A stretch of DNA of 58,330 bases, taken from contig NZ_BAOG01000108.1 in assembly GCF_000400365.1 (NCBI RefSeq), positions 1 through 58,330 of the forward strand, in the 5' to 3' direction. The notes beneath the pieces were generated by a model. The model did no database searches and had not been told where the DNA came from. It was given only the letters and a program-made list of their open reading frames with translations. Within the stretch, counting starts at the first letter, position 1. Each line of letters opens with the position of its first letter. Shown piece after piece: positions 25,033-32,260 of this stretch. The translations under genes were made by a program, and so were the position numbers. Source of the stretch: Vibrio jasicida CAIM 1864 = LMG 25398 (lineage in GTDB: Bacteria; Pseudomonadota; Gammaproteobacteria; Enterobacterales; Vibrionaceae).

Positions 25033-25749
25033 TTAAGCGATTTTTGCCGCTGCGTCTAAATCTAAATACCATTCCGTCAGACCCGCTTTCGCTTGGATCT
25101 TCGCTGCCGGATATGGAAGTACGCGTGCTGGTGAGCTATTAATCTCTTCGATAATGTCTGCTTTACCAGCGCCAAGTACCAAGTAACTGATGCGCTTCGC
25201 TGCTTCTAGTACGCGTGCCGTTTTCGATACACGAATCTGACCAGACTCAGGATGAGACGCCAATACTGATAGGTTCTCATCATCGTAGTTTGTCTGACCT
25301 GGGAACAGCGATGCGGTATGACCGTCTGCGCCAACACCAAGTAAGATCCAATCAAACACAGGAGTGCCATTTTCAGTTGGAATCACTTCTGCCATCTCTT
25401 TCGCAAAGCGCTGTGCTTCAACTTCTGGCTCGTCTTCACCACGAATGCGGTGGATGTTCTCAGCAGGAATGCTTACTTGGCTAAATAGTAGCGTATTTGC
25501 TTCACCGTAGTTGCTTTCTGCATCATCAGGAGCAACGCAACGCTCATCACCCCACCAGAAGTGTAGGTTTTGCCACTGAATTGACGTCGCGTAAGCTTCT
25601 GTTGCCAATAGCTTAAACAGCATTTTAGGTGTGCTGCCGCCAGAAAGAGAGATGTGAACAGGTCGGCCCATTTCGCTAAACGCTTTCATGTCGTTAGCAA
25701 GGCTTTCTACTACCTGCTCTGCTGTTTGGTAGATCTTATGGTTGATCAT
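25033..25749 (-). CDS. pgl: 6-phosphogluconolactonase
   Basis: A cytosolic NagB/DevB-type lactonase, 238 aa, hydrolysing 6-phosphogluconolactone. The family segments S-L-S-G-G-S-T-P-K-M-L-F (near 35), W-W-G-D-E-R-C-V (near 65) and L-L-G-V-G-A-D-G-H-T-A-S-L-F-P (near 137) are all present. Its ATG overlaps the zwf stop (ATGA, 25746-25749), so translation is coupled. It acts between zwf and gnd in the pathway and in the operon. Confidence 0.96.
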   Translation of the reverse strand: MINHKIYQTAEQVVESLANDMKAFSEMGRPVHISLSGGSTPKMLFKLLATEAYATSIQWQNLHFWWGDERCVAPDDAESNYGEANTLLFSQVSIPAENIHRIRGEDEPEVEAQRFAKEMAEVIPTENGTPVFDWILLGVGADGHTASLFPGQTNYDDENLSVLASHPESGQIRVSKTARVLEAAKRISYLVLGAGKADIIEEINSSPARVLPYPAAKIQAKAGLTEWYLDLDAAAKIA

Positions 25750-27251
25750 AGTTCGCAGTAGTCCGTATCTGTTAGGTTTTTACAAGGGAAGCGCCATGCG
25801 CGGTTAGCTCGCTGTAGCAAGTCGTCCGCCTCTTTTGGTCCCCATGTACCACATGCGTATCCGAATAGCGCTTGTGGGTCTTGCTTGAAATCTAGAATTG
25901 GTTGTACGTATTTCCAACACGCTTCAACCGCATCGCTACGAGCAAATAGCGTTGCATCACCGTTTAGGGCATCAAGTAGTAGACGCTCATAAGCAGTTAG
26001 CATTTGGGTTTCTTGCAGATCAGCGTAATGGAAGTTCATTTTCACTTCCTTCGCTTTAAAGCCTGCGCCCGGCTCTTTCAGACCAAAGCTCATTTGAATG
26101 CCTTCGTCTGGCTGAATACGAATAATCAGCTTGTTCTCTGGTGCGTTTTGACCAAACACTGGGTGTGGTGTCTGTTTAAAGTGGATAACCACCTCAGTAA
26201 CGCGAGTCGGTAGACGCTTACCTGTACGTACGTAGAAAGGCACGCCATTCCAACGCCAGTTGTTGATGTAAGCTTTCAGGCCGATGTAAGTCTCAGTACG
26301 AGAATCGTCTGCTACGCCGTTCTCTTCACGGTAACCAGGAAGTTGTTGACCACGAACTTCAGACGCCGTGTACTGACCCAATACAAGGTCGTTGCGAAGT
26401 GCGTCTTCATCCAGTGGTTTAAGACACTGAAGCACTTTCACGACTTCATCACGCATCGCGTCAGCATTGATTTGTGCAGGTGGTTCCATACCAACCATTG
26501 CCAGTACTTGTAGCAAGTGGTTTTGGAACATGTCGCGTACTGCACCAGAACCATCGTAGTAACCGCCACGCTCTTCTACGCCTAAGAATTCTGCGCCTGT
26601 GATTTCAACGTAATCAATGAAGTTACGGTTCCACAACGGCTCAAACATAGCGTTAGAGAAACGAAGTACAAGAAGGTTTTGAACCGTTTCTTTACCTAGG
26701 TAGTGGTCGATACGGTAGATTTGGTGCTCTTGAAAGTGCTCGTGAATTTCTTTATCCAAGATGCGCGCTGATTCAAGATCGTAACCAAAAGGTTTCTCAA
26801 TGATCAGACGTTTCCAACCATCATCCTCGTTATTCAGACCGTGCGCTGCAAGGCTTGCAGGGATCACGCTGTAAAGGCTTGGTGGTGTAGCAAGGTAGAA
26901 AAGCGTATTACGTTGTTCGAATTGATATTCGTCTGCGAGTTGGTCTAGTCGAACCACCAACTTGCTGTAATCTTGTGTGTCAGAAGTATTGATTGCTTGG
27001 TAATGCAGGTGGTTGATAAATGCATCAAGCGTTTCTGGCTCTGTCTTTTCCATTTCCTGAAGCGATTTTTTCAACTTCTCGCGGTAAGACTCGTCACTGT
27101 ATTCAGTACGACTTACACCTAGAATGGCAAAATTCTCTGGAAGCTGCTTGTTCGCATAAAGGTGGTATAGAGCAGGAATTAACTTACGGTATGTAAGGTC
27201 ACCTGAAGCACCAAAAATAACGATGCTGCTGTTTTCTGGTATTACCATCAT
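25746..27251 (-). CDS. zwf: Glucose-6-phosphate dehydrogenase
   Basis: The first enzyme of the oxidative pentose phosphate pathway, 501 aa, making 6-phosphogluconolactone and NADPH. The cofactor fold opens I-F-G-A-S-G-D-L-T-Y-R-K, and the active-site motif R-I-D-H-Y-L-G-K-E (near 180) is intact, as are K-P-F-G (near 154) and the C-terminal W-G-P-K-E-A-D-D-L. AAGGGAAAG precedes two adjacent ATG codons (27251 and 27248), and either may be used. It has an unusually long 616-base upstream gap that includes a perfect FNR-type box. First gene of zwf-pgl-gnd. Confidence 0.97.
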   Translation of the reverse strand: MMVIPENSSIVIFGASGDLTYRKLIPALYHLYANKQLPENFAILGVSRTEYSDESYREKLKKSLQEMEKTEPETLDAFINHLHYQAINTSDTQDYSKLVVRLDQLADEYQFEQRNTLFYLATPPSLYSVIPASLAAHGLNNEDDGWKRLIIEKPFGYDLESARILDKEIHEHFQEHQIYRIDHYLGKETVQNLLVLRFSNAMFEPLWNRNFIDYVEITGAEFLGVEERGGYYDGSGAVRDMFQNHLLQVLAMVGMEPPAQINADAMRDEVVKVLQCLKPLDEDALRNDLVLGQYTASEVRGQQLPGYREENGVADDSRTETYIGLKAYINNWRWNGVPFYVRTGKRLPTRVTEVVIHFKQTPHPVFGQNAPENKLIIRIQPDEGIQMSFGLKEPGAGFKAKEVKMNFHYADLQETQMLTAYERLLLDALNGDATLFARSDAVEACWKYVQPILDFKQDPQALFGYACGTWGPKEADDLLQRANRAWRFPCKNLTDTDYCEL

Positions 27252-27867
27252 CTTTCCCTTAAAAACGAGGTACTTATTGTGTGCCCGGATACGGCTAAAA
27301 GGATTGAGCCAACCCTATCAATGGCACCCCAAAATAGAAAATTGGTCTTACCTATTACGTTGATAGGTAAAGCCTATAGCCCTAAAACCCACCTCAACGG
27401 TTGAACTCCTTAACCATAGTTTGAAATTCAACAACTGACGGTCTTTTAGGACACTTATGTCTCTCGAGTACAACCTTGCACTCTACGGAGGAGATTTCCG
27501 ACACGGGGGCGTATTGTCTACGACTATTTGATTTACATCAACACTTGGTAGTGCAAACGTTTAAATAATTTACACAATACGACATAAGCAATTGAATATA
27601 ATGGAATAAAGCCAACTCATTTTGACTGGGTAAAATTCAAGCAAAAACTCTAAATTGAGGAATAATTGTTCAGATTTGCAATCCATTACATAAGTAATGT
27701 GCAATAGGCTACATTTGTCATGTTGCGCGTTTTTTGTTGCGTTTGATTTTGACGGAACAACACTCGAGTGTTCTATCAGAAACCTCCCCGATCTGGAGTG
27801 GCAAATTCTTAGGAAAATGAAAGCGGCGGGAAATCGTGCCGCCGTTCTTGCGTGTAAACAGTACGAG
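27252..27867 (-). promoter_or_regulatory. Long gene-free region upstream of zwf with FNR-type box and dyad
   Basis: Between zwf and the response-regulator gene lie 616 bases without a credible gene; a rightward 79-codon frame at 27697-27936 runs into the opposite-strand regulator and lacks coding character. TTGAT-TTAC-ATCAA at 27528-27541 matches the FNR consensus exactly. A dyad TTACCTAT/ATAGGTAA (27348-27355 with 27363-27370) lies about 100 bases before zwf. The size leaves room for a long zwf leader or a small RNA. No known riboswitch was recognised. Confidence 0.45.
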
Positions 27868-28554
27868 CTATCGAATCACTTTTTTATAACTGCGTTCTGG
27901 TCGCCCTACGGTTCCGTAGTTCAAATCCGCTTCTAGCTCCCCTGAGCTAATCAAGTATTCCAAATAACGTCTGGCCGTCGTGCGACTGGCGCCGATCTGT
28001 TCGCCTGCTTCGTCCGCCGTAAACATGCCTTCTCCAACAAACAAAGTACGAATCTTGTCTAAAGTTACGCCATCAATCCCTTTTGGTAATCGTTGTGGCG
28101 TGCTATCTGCGCTCGTACTCGATTGAAGCATCTTATCGACTAGGTTCTGATCCAAGCTTTCTGCAACGTTCAGTTGTTGGCGTTGAGAAATGTACTTTTG
28201 CAATGCCGCTTCTAATCTAGGGAACATGACAGGTTTGAGTAGATAATCAACGACCCCGCCACGCATCGCTTGTTGAAGCGTATCCACATCTCTCGCCGCA
28301 GTAATTAAAATCACGTCACAAGTTTGATTGTTTGAGCGCAGCGTATTGAGAATCTCCAAACCCGTTCCGTCTGGCAAATAAACATCCATCAGTAACAAAT
28401 CTGGTTTAAGGATCTCTAGCTGCATTTCTGCTTCCATCCGTGTCGTTGCAATGCCCACTACTTCCAAGCCGGAGAGTTGGCTAAGATATTTATGGTGAAG
28501 CTCTGCAATGGCAATATCATCCTCGATGATCATGACTCGCGTTGCCGTATTCAT
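27868..28554 (-). CDS. Response regulator, CitB/DpiA family
   Basis: A two-domain response regulator, 228 aa. The receiver domain has the acidic pocket E-D-D near residue 11, phospho-acceptor Asp57 in L-L-L-M-D-V-Y-L-P, and K102 in Y-L-L-K-P-V. The C-terminal part carries a CitB-type helix-turn-helix (A-D-E-A-G-E-Q-I-G-A-S-R-T-T-A-R-R-Y-L-E-Y-L near 180-200). It starts 4 bases inside the end of the sensor gene, so the pair is co-translated. This family controls citrate, fumarate or other carboxylate uptake. The tctCBA transporter in this window is a plausible but unproven target. Confidence 0.92.
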   Translation of the reverse strand: MNTATRVMIIEDDIAIAELHHKYLSQLSGLEVVGIATTRMEAEMQLEILKPDLLLMDVYLPDGTGLEILNTLRSNNQTCDVILITAARDVDTLQQAMRGGVVDYLLKPVMFPRLEAALQKYISQRQQLNVAESLDQNLVDKMLQSSTSADSTPQRLPKGIDGVTLDKIRTLFVGEGMFTADEAGEQIGASRTTARRYLEYLISSGELEADLNYGTVGRPERSYKKVIR

Positions 28555-30170
28555 ACTTGTTCTTCCTTAGGCAAATACACGGTAATTCTCGTTCCATGTT
28601 CTGTATTTGGTAGCATCTCAACATAACCGTGATAACGCGTCGCCAGTTGATTCACAAGGTGTAATCCTACCCCTCGATTCTGGCGAGACTTGGTTGAAAT
28701 GCCCTTTTTCAAGAGCTCTTGTGGCTCAATGTTTTCCGGTAGCCCACAACCTTGGTCGACCACCTCTAATATCACTTCGTTTCCGTAATCACTGATCGAC
28801 ACATCAATACTGCGACGCTCTAAGGCAAACGCAGATTCAACACGAATAGCAGACAAAGTTGCGTCAAATGCGTTATCGACTAGGTTGCCAAGAATGGTCA
28901 CCAAATCTTCGGCATTGAGCCATTCAGGTAGCGGTTCTAGGCGACTGCCTTCTTCGACCACCAGTTGCAAACCAAGCTCCCGTGCACGTTCTGTCTTGCC
29001 TAAAAGCATGCCAGCGATAAGAGGATCTTTAATGGTGTCCCGTAAGAACTCAATCATCGCTTGGTAATGCGCCGTCTCTTGTCCAATAAGCTGCTGCACC
29101 GCATCTAGTTCACCCATTTGAACCAAGCCGCTAATGGTGTTGAGTTTGTTTCGGTGTTCATGCGTTTGTGAGCGAAGCAAATCCGCATACTCTTTGGTTT
29201 GCGAAAGTTGCTCGGTGAGTTCATTGATTTCATCACGCAAACGAAAACTCGATACGGCACCGACGATTTTGCCATCTACAAAGATCGGTGAACGGTTTGC
29301 GATTAAGCGTTTGTGATTGAGGAAGATCTCGATGTCGTGATCTTCTTGTCCTGTTTCTAACACCGTATACAAATCGCTATCTCGGAGCGTATCGGTCAAC
29401 GGTTTGTTGAGCGCAGCCTCTCGGTTAATACCTAGAATTTGGCATGCGCTACGGTTGATTGAGCGTAATACACCTTGCGCATCAACACTGAGCACCCCTT
29501 CTTTAATGGTGCTCATAGTCACATCCAATTCACCGTATAAGCGACCAATCTCTTCCGGCTCAAAGCCCATGATCGCTCGTTGGAATTTACGTGACGCATA
29601 GTTAGAGACCACGGCATTGGCTGCAACCACAACCAATGCCATTACAATTAGAAAAGCAAGAAACGGCTCGATTCGATCTTGTAGGCGCTCCAAGAGATAA
29701 CCGACAGAAACCACCCCAATGATGTTGCCTTGCTGGTCAAAAATCGCCGCTTTACCACGAACGGAATAGCCTAGAGAACCTTGAGCCGTTGAGATATAGG
29801 ACTTCCCCTCCACCAACGCTCTTTGGTTATCACCGCCTTTCATCGGCTTGCCAATACGTTCATCGACAGGGTGAATCAGACGCACGCCATCTTTATCGCC
29901 GATAACAATAAACGCAGCACCTAACGCATCGGTCATTTCACGAAATCGCTGTTGGTATGGCTCAGGGTTTTGAGATTCGATCATCTCGATGACGATGTGG
30001 GATGTCGATAAGAAACGCGCCACACCCAGTGCTTTCTCACCCATCTCTTGTTCTTGATCGAACTTAAGGTAAGTAAAGCCCGCAGCCACAAGGATAAGAA
30101 GTTCGATCAAACCCGACAGCGTCATAATAATGAGCATGCGCTTGCGAAAGCTGATCGTTCTCCAACTCAT
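28551..30170 (-). CDS. Sensor histidine kinase, CitA/DpiB family
   Basis: A membrane sensor kinase, 539 aa. Helix 1 (about 14-34) and helix 2 (about 170-192) flank a periplasmic PAS/CACHE domain containing the CitA-like segment S-L-G-Y-S-V-R-G-K-A (near 133-141). A cytoplasmic PAS follows (about 215-310), then the phospho-acceptor His337 in Q-T-H-E-H-R-N-K-L-N, and a HATPase with N-L-V-D-N-A-F-D-A and D-Q-G-C-G-L-P. It senses an external carboxylate and phosphorylates the coupled regulator. No transporter is adjacent, so its regulon lies elsewhere, possibly tctCBA. Confidence 0.93.
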   Translation of the reverse strand: MSWRTISFRKRMLIIMTLSGLIELLILVAAGFTYLKFDQEQEMGEKALGVARFLSTSHIVIEMIESQNPEPYQQRFREMTDALGAAFIVIGDKDGVRLIHPVDERIGKPMKGGDNQRALVEGKSYISTAQGSLGYSVRGKAAIFDQQGNIIGVVSVGYLLERLQDRIEPFLAFLIVMALVVVAANAVVSNYASRKFQRAIMGFEPEEIGRLYGELDVTMSTIKEGVLSVDAQGVLRSINRSACQILGINREAALNKPLTDTLRDSDLYTVLETGQEDHDIEIFLNHKRLIANRSPIFVDGKIVGAVSSFRLRDEINELTEQLSQTKEYADLLRSQTHEHRNKLNTISGLVQMGELDAVQQLIGQETAHYQAMIEFLRDTIKDPLIAGMLLGKTERARELGLQLVVEEGSRLEPLPEWLNAEDLVTILGNLVDNAFDATLSAIRVESAFALERRSIDVSISDYGNEVILEVVDQGCGLPENIEPQELLKKGISTKSRQNRGVGLHLVNQLATRYHGYVEMLPNTEHGTRITVYLPKEEQV

Positions 30171-30603
30171 TGATATATCCTTTATCGACTTTCAAACTAC
30201 CACATCACTGTGACGACGCTCCTACGTTAACACTGAGTTAACAAAGCCGTACCCGCTAAATGACAAATATGTGAACGAGGGAAATAATCTCGCTGGCTGG
30301 TGCTCAGTTTTTAGGCGCTAGGGAAGAGAATATGATCGTCCACTCTCCTACTTAAGTTACTTTCTGGCTGACAAAGTTAGGGTCTGTTGACCTTTGAGCT
30401 GATTTTTGCAGCGAATTGTTGGGTATTTATACAAGACAGAGACTTTGCGGAGTAGCTTGCCTACATGAGAAATCGATAACGTAGTAGAAATGACCAACAA
30501 ATGCTGCCCAAAGGGTTCAGTTAGGCGCCCCCAGCTAAAAAATAAAGGTCATTTGAACTAGCATTTACGGTATCATGCACAATTGATCTAGTTGTAGCTA
30601 TCC
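30171..30603. other. Intergenic region containing a palindromic repeat element
   Basis: This 433-base gap separates the divergent sensor-kinase and YkgJ-family genes. Most of its right half is the palindromic element at 30388-30551. The left half (30171-30387) holds the kinase promoter, and no clear boxes were identified. Confidence 0.5.
30388..30551. repeat. Palindromic non-coding element (MITE- or REP-like)
   Basis: About 164 bases bounded by perfect 8-bp inverted ends, TGACCTTT (30388-30395) and AAAGGTCA (30544-30551). A second, inner imperfect pair of 20-21 bases starts with GCAGC (30408-30428) and ends with GCTGC (30488-30507). The whole would fold as one long hairpin. It has no coding frame. 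From memory similar sequence (GGTCTGTTGACCTTT..., ...CCCAAAGGGTTCAGTTAGGCGCC) occurs between genes in many Vibrio genomes, but only one copy lies in this window, so repetition is not shown here. Confidence 0.5.
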
Positions 30604-30894
30604 ATGAACATACCCACTAAAAACCCGTTATCCTCCAATGTTTCTTGCTCAAACTGCCAAGCATGCTGCTGTCGTCTTGAAGTTATGATTATCTCAGATA
30701 CTGGCGTTCCAGAAGAATTTATCGAACGTGATCAATATGGCGGTGAGACAATGATGCGACTGGATGATGGTTGGTGCGCAGCGTTAGATAGAGACAGTTT
30801 AATGTGCACTATTTATGAAAATCGGCCTTGGATATGTCGCGAGTTCGAAATGGGATCGGATGAATGCCTTGATGAACGAGTTAAGTTCTTATAA
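30604..30894 (+). CDS. YkgJ-family cysteine cluster protein
   Basis: A 96-residue protein of the YkgJ (UPF0153) family, a presumed Zn or Fe-S binding protein of unknown role. The family's cysteine pattern is clear: C-S-N-C-Q-A-C-C-C near residues 16-24, then W-C-A-A-L, then M-C-T-I-Y-E-N-R-P-W-I-C-R-E-F near 68-82. Length is normal. The ribosome-binding site is weak. Its promoter must lie inside or next to the palindromic element just upstream (ends 30551). Confidence 0.85.
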   Translation: MNIPTKNPLSSNVSCSNCQACCCRLEVMIISDTGVPEEFIERDQYGGETMMRLDDGWCAALDRDSLMCTIYENRPWICREFEMGSDECLDERVKFL

Positions 30895-30982
30895 AGCAGA
30901 ATCAGCGGCTTTATTTTGCGTTTGCTCCCCTTAACTAGCGGCATGTTAAAGTACACGGTTCGCTCTAAAATGAAAAAATAAC

Positions 30983-31144
30983 ATGAGAAAATATTACATT
31001 GTTGAAGGCGACACGAGCGCCAAAAAGCAAAAACTGGCTTACCCAAAACTCGCGCTGTGTGACAAGTGTGTCAGTGGCTATGTGGTGATCAGTGAAGAAG
31101 AACGCACTTATGAAGAATGCGTGAAGTGTGGAGCCGATGACTAA
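30983..31144 (+). CDS. Small zinc-ribbon-like protein (53 aa)
   Basis: A 53-codon frame from ATG 30983 to TAA 31144. The product starts MRKYYIVEGD and carries two C-x2-C pairs (C-D-K-C near residue 33 and C-V-K-C near 47) separated by a short beta-like segment (YVVISEEERTY), as in a small zinc ribbon. No good ribosome-binding site is visible. It follows the YkgJ-family gene in the same direction by 88 bases. Function unknown. The paired cysteines and codon pattern support a real gene, but it has not been matched to a family. Confidence 0.6.
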   Translation: MRKYYIVEGDTSAKKQKLAYPKLALCDKCVSGYVVISEEERTYEECVKCGADD

Positions 31145-31229
31145 TCACCTGACTTCAATAAAATCATGAGATAACAAGGGGGAGAATGTATACTTTCTGC
31201 CTCTGTTTCGTGTCTCGCGTCGATAAGCC

Positions 31230-32183
31230 TCAGCGTAGGTAAATCCCGCCATTTCGATCGATTAATCCCTCGGTAACAACAACCTCACCTAGCTTTGAAA
31301 CCGCCACTGCTTCAATGCCAGCTTGCTGATTCAAATAAGACATAGATTCTTGCATTGATGGTAAAAACCCTGCTGTGCTCCATATTTCACCATCGACCGA
31401 ATGCTCCGATAGAATCGTAAGCCCAGCGATATCAGTCTCAATCGGCATTCCCGTTTTTGCGTCCAACAAATGATGGTAACGTTGCCCATTGTTCTGAAAA
31501 AAGCGCTCGTTGATCCCGGAAGTGACCATCGACATCCCTTTAAGTGGAACAACGCGAATCACATCACCACGTTCTCCTAACGGATTCTGAATGCCAACAT
31601 TCCATGCTTGATTCGTATTAGTTGGTGATTGACCAATCGTTAATACGTTCCCCCCCAAACTAATAAAACCATTTTCTACGCCAGCAGAGACTAACTCTCG
31701 TTTAACCTGATCGGCGAAATATCCTTTAGCAATGGCACCCAAATCTATCTCCATACCGACGTGGTTTAAATAAACAGAGCATTGGTGCTCATCAAGGATG
31801 ACTTGGCTAGGGTCAACCAATTTAAGCTTTGTTTCAATCTCTTCACGGCTCGGAACCTTGGCATCTTTAAATCCAATTCGCCACGCTTTCACAAGAGGAC
31901 CAATCGCAATATTGAAAGGATGGTTTCGGTCTTCACTGACCAATTTTGCCAGTTTAATCAGGGCAAAAAGGTCCGGTTGAACACAAACGGGAGCAATACC
32001 TGCGTTTTGATTAACGCGCATCAGTTCCGAATCTGGTTGATTCACCGTAAAACGTTGAGCGTATTGCTCTAGCTGAAAATAAGCTTCTTTTATCAGCTTT
32101 TCACCATTGGCGTGGTAAACGACAAGGTCGATGAATGTGCCCATCATCGGAAATCGTGCGCTGTATTTCTTTATGCTCATCTG
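31230..32183 (-). CDS. apbE: FAD:protein FMN transferase (ApbE), cytosolic
   Basis: A flavin transferase, 317 aa, that splits FAD and attaches FMN to a Ser/Thr in a D-x3-S-G-A-T-type motif of a target protein. The start at ATG 32183 (chain opening MSIKKYSARFPMMGT) has AGGAT 8 bases upstream; a TTG six codons earlier is less likely. The family segments F-P-M-M-G-T-F-I-D, L-G-A-I-A-K-G-Y (near 154) and the G-G-N-V segment (near 183) are seen. It has no signal peptide or lipobox, unlike periplasmic ApbE. That fits its neighbour, a cytosolic reductase carrying exactly such a flavinylation motif. Confidence 0.92.
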   Translation of the reverse strand, partial: QMSIKKYSARFPMMGTFIDLVVYHANGEKLIKEAYFQLEQYAQRFTVNQPDSELMRVNQNAGIAPVCVQPDLFALIKLAKLVSEDRNHPFNIAIGPLVKAWRIGFKDAKVPSREEIETKLKLVDPSQVILDEHQCSVYLNHVGMEIDLGAIAKGYFADQVKRELVSAGVENGFISLGGNVLTIGQSPTNTNQAWNVGIQNPLGERGDVIRVVPLKGMSMVTSGINERFFQNNGQRYHHLLDAKTGMPIETDIAGLTILSEHSVDGEIWSTAGFLPSMQESMSYLNQQAGIEAVAVSKLGEVVVTEGLIDRNGGIYLR

Positions 32184-32208
32184 AAGATCCTGAATGTCCA
32201 ATGTGAAA

Positions 32209-32233
32209 AAGAGGGAAGCATCGCTCCCCTCTT
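32209..32233 (-). terminator. Terminator-like hairpin between the reductase gene and apbE
   Basis: Arms of 11 bases (32209-32219 and 32223-32233) with one A-C mismatch and a 3-base loop are followed leftward by five T residues. It lies 27 bases past the reductase stop and should reduce read-through into apbE, giving less of the catalytic modifier than of its target. Confidence 0.65.
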
Positions 32234-32260
32234 AACTGGTACTTCTTAACTTAATGACGA

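Noticed and set aside
27697..27936. Rightward 79-codon frame upstream of the CitB-type gene
   Set aside because: It runs into the end of the opposite-strand regulator, has no good ribosome-binding site and resembles no protein family.
30388..30551. Possible IS element
   Set aside because: It has inverted ends but no transposase frame, and is only about 164 bases long; at most a non-autonomous element.
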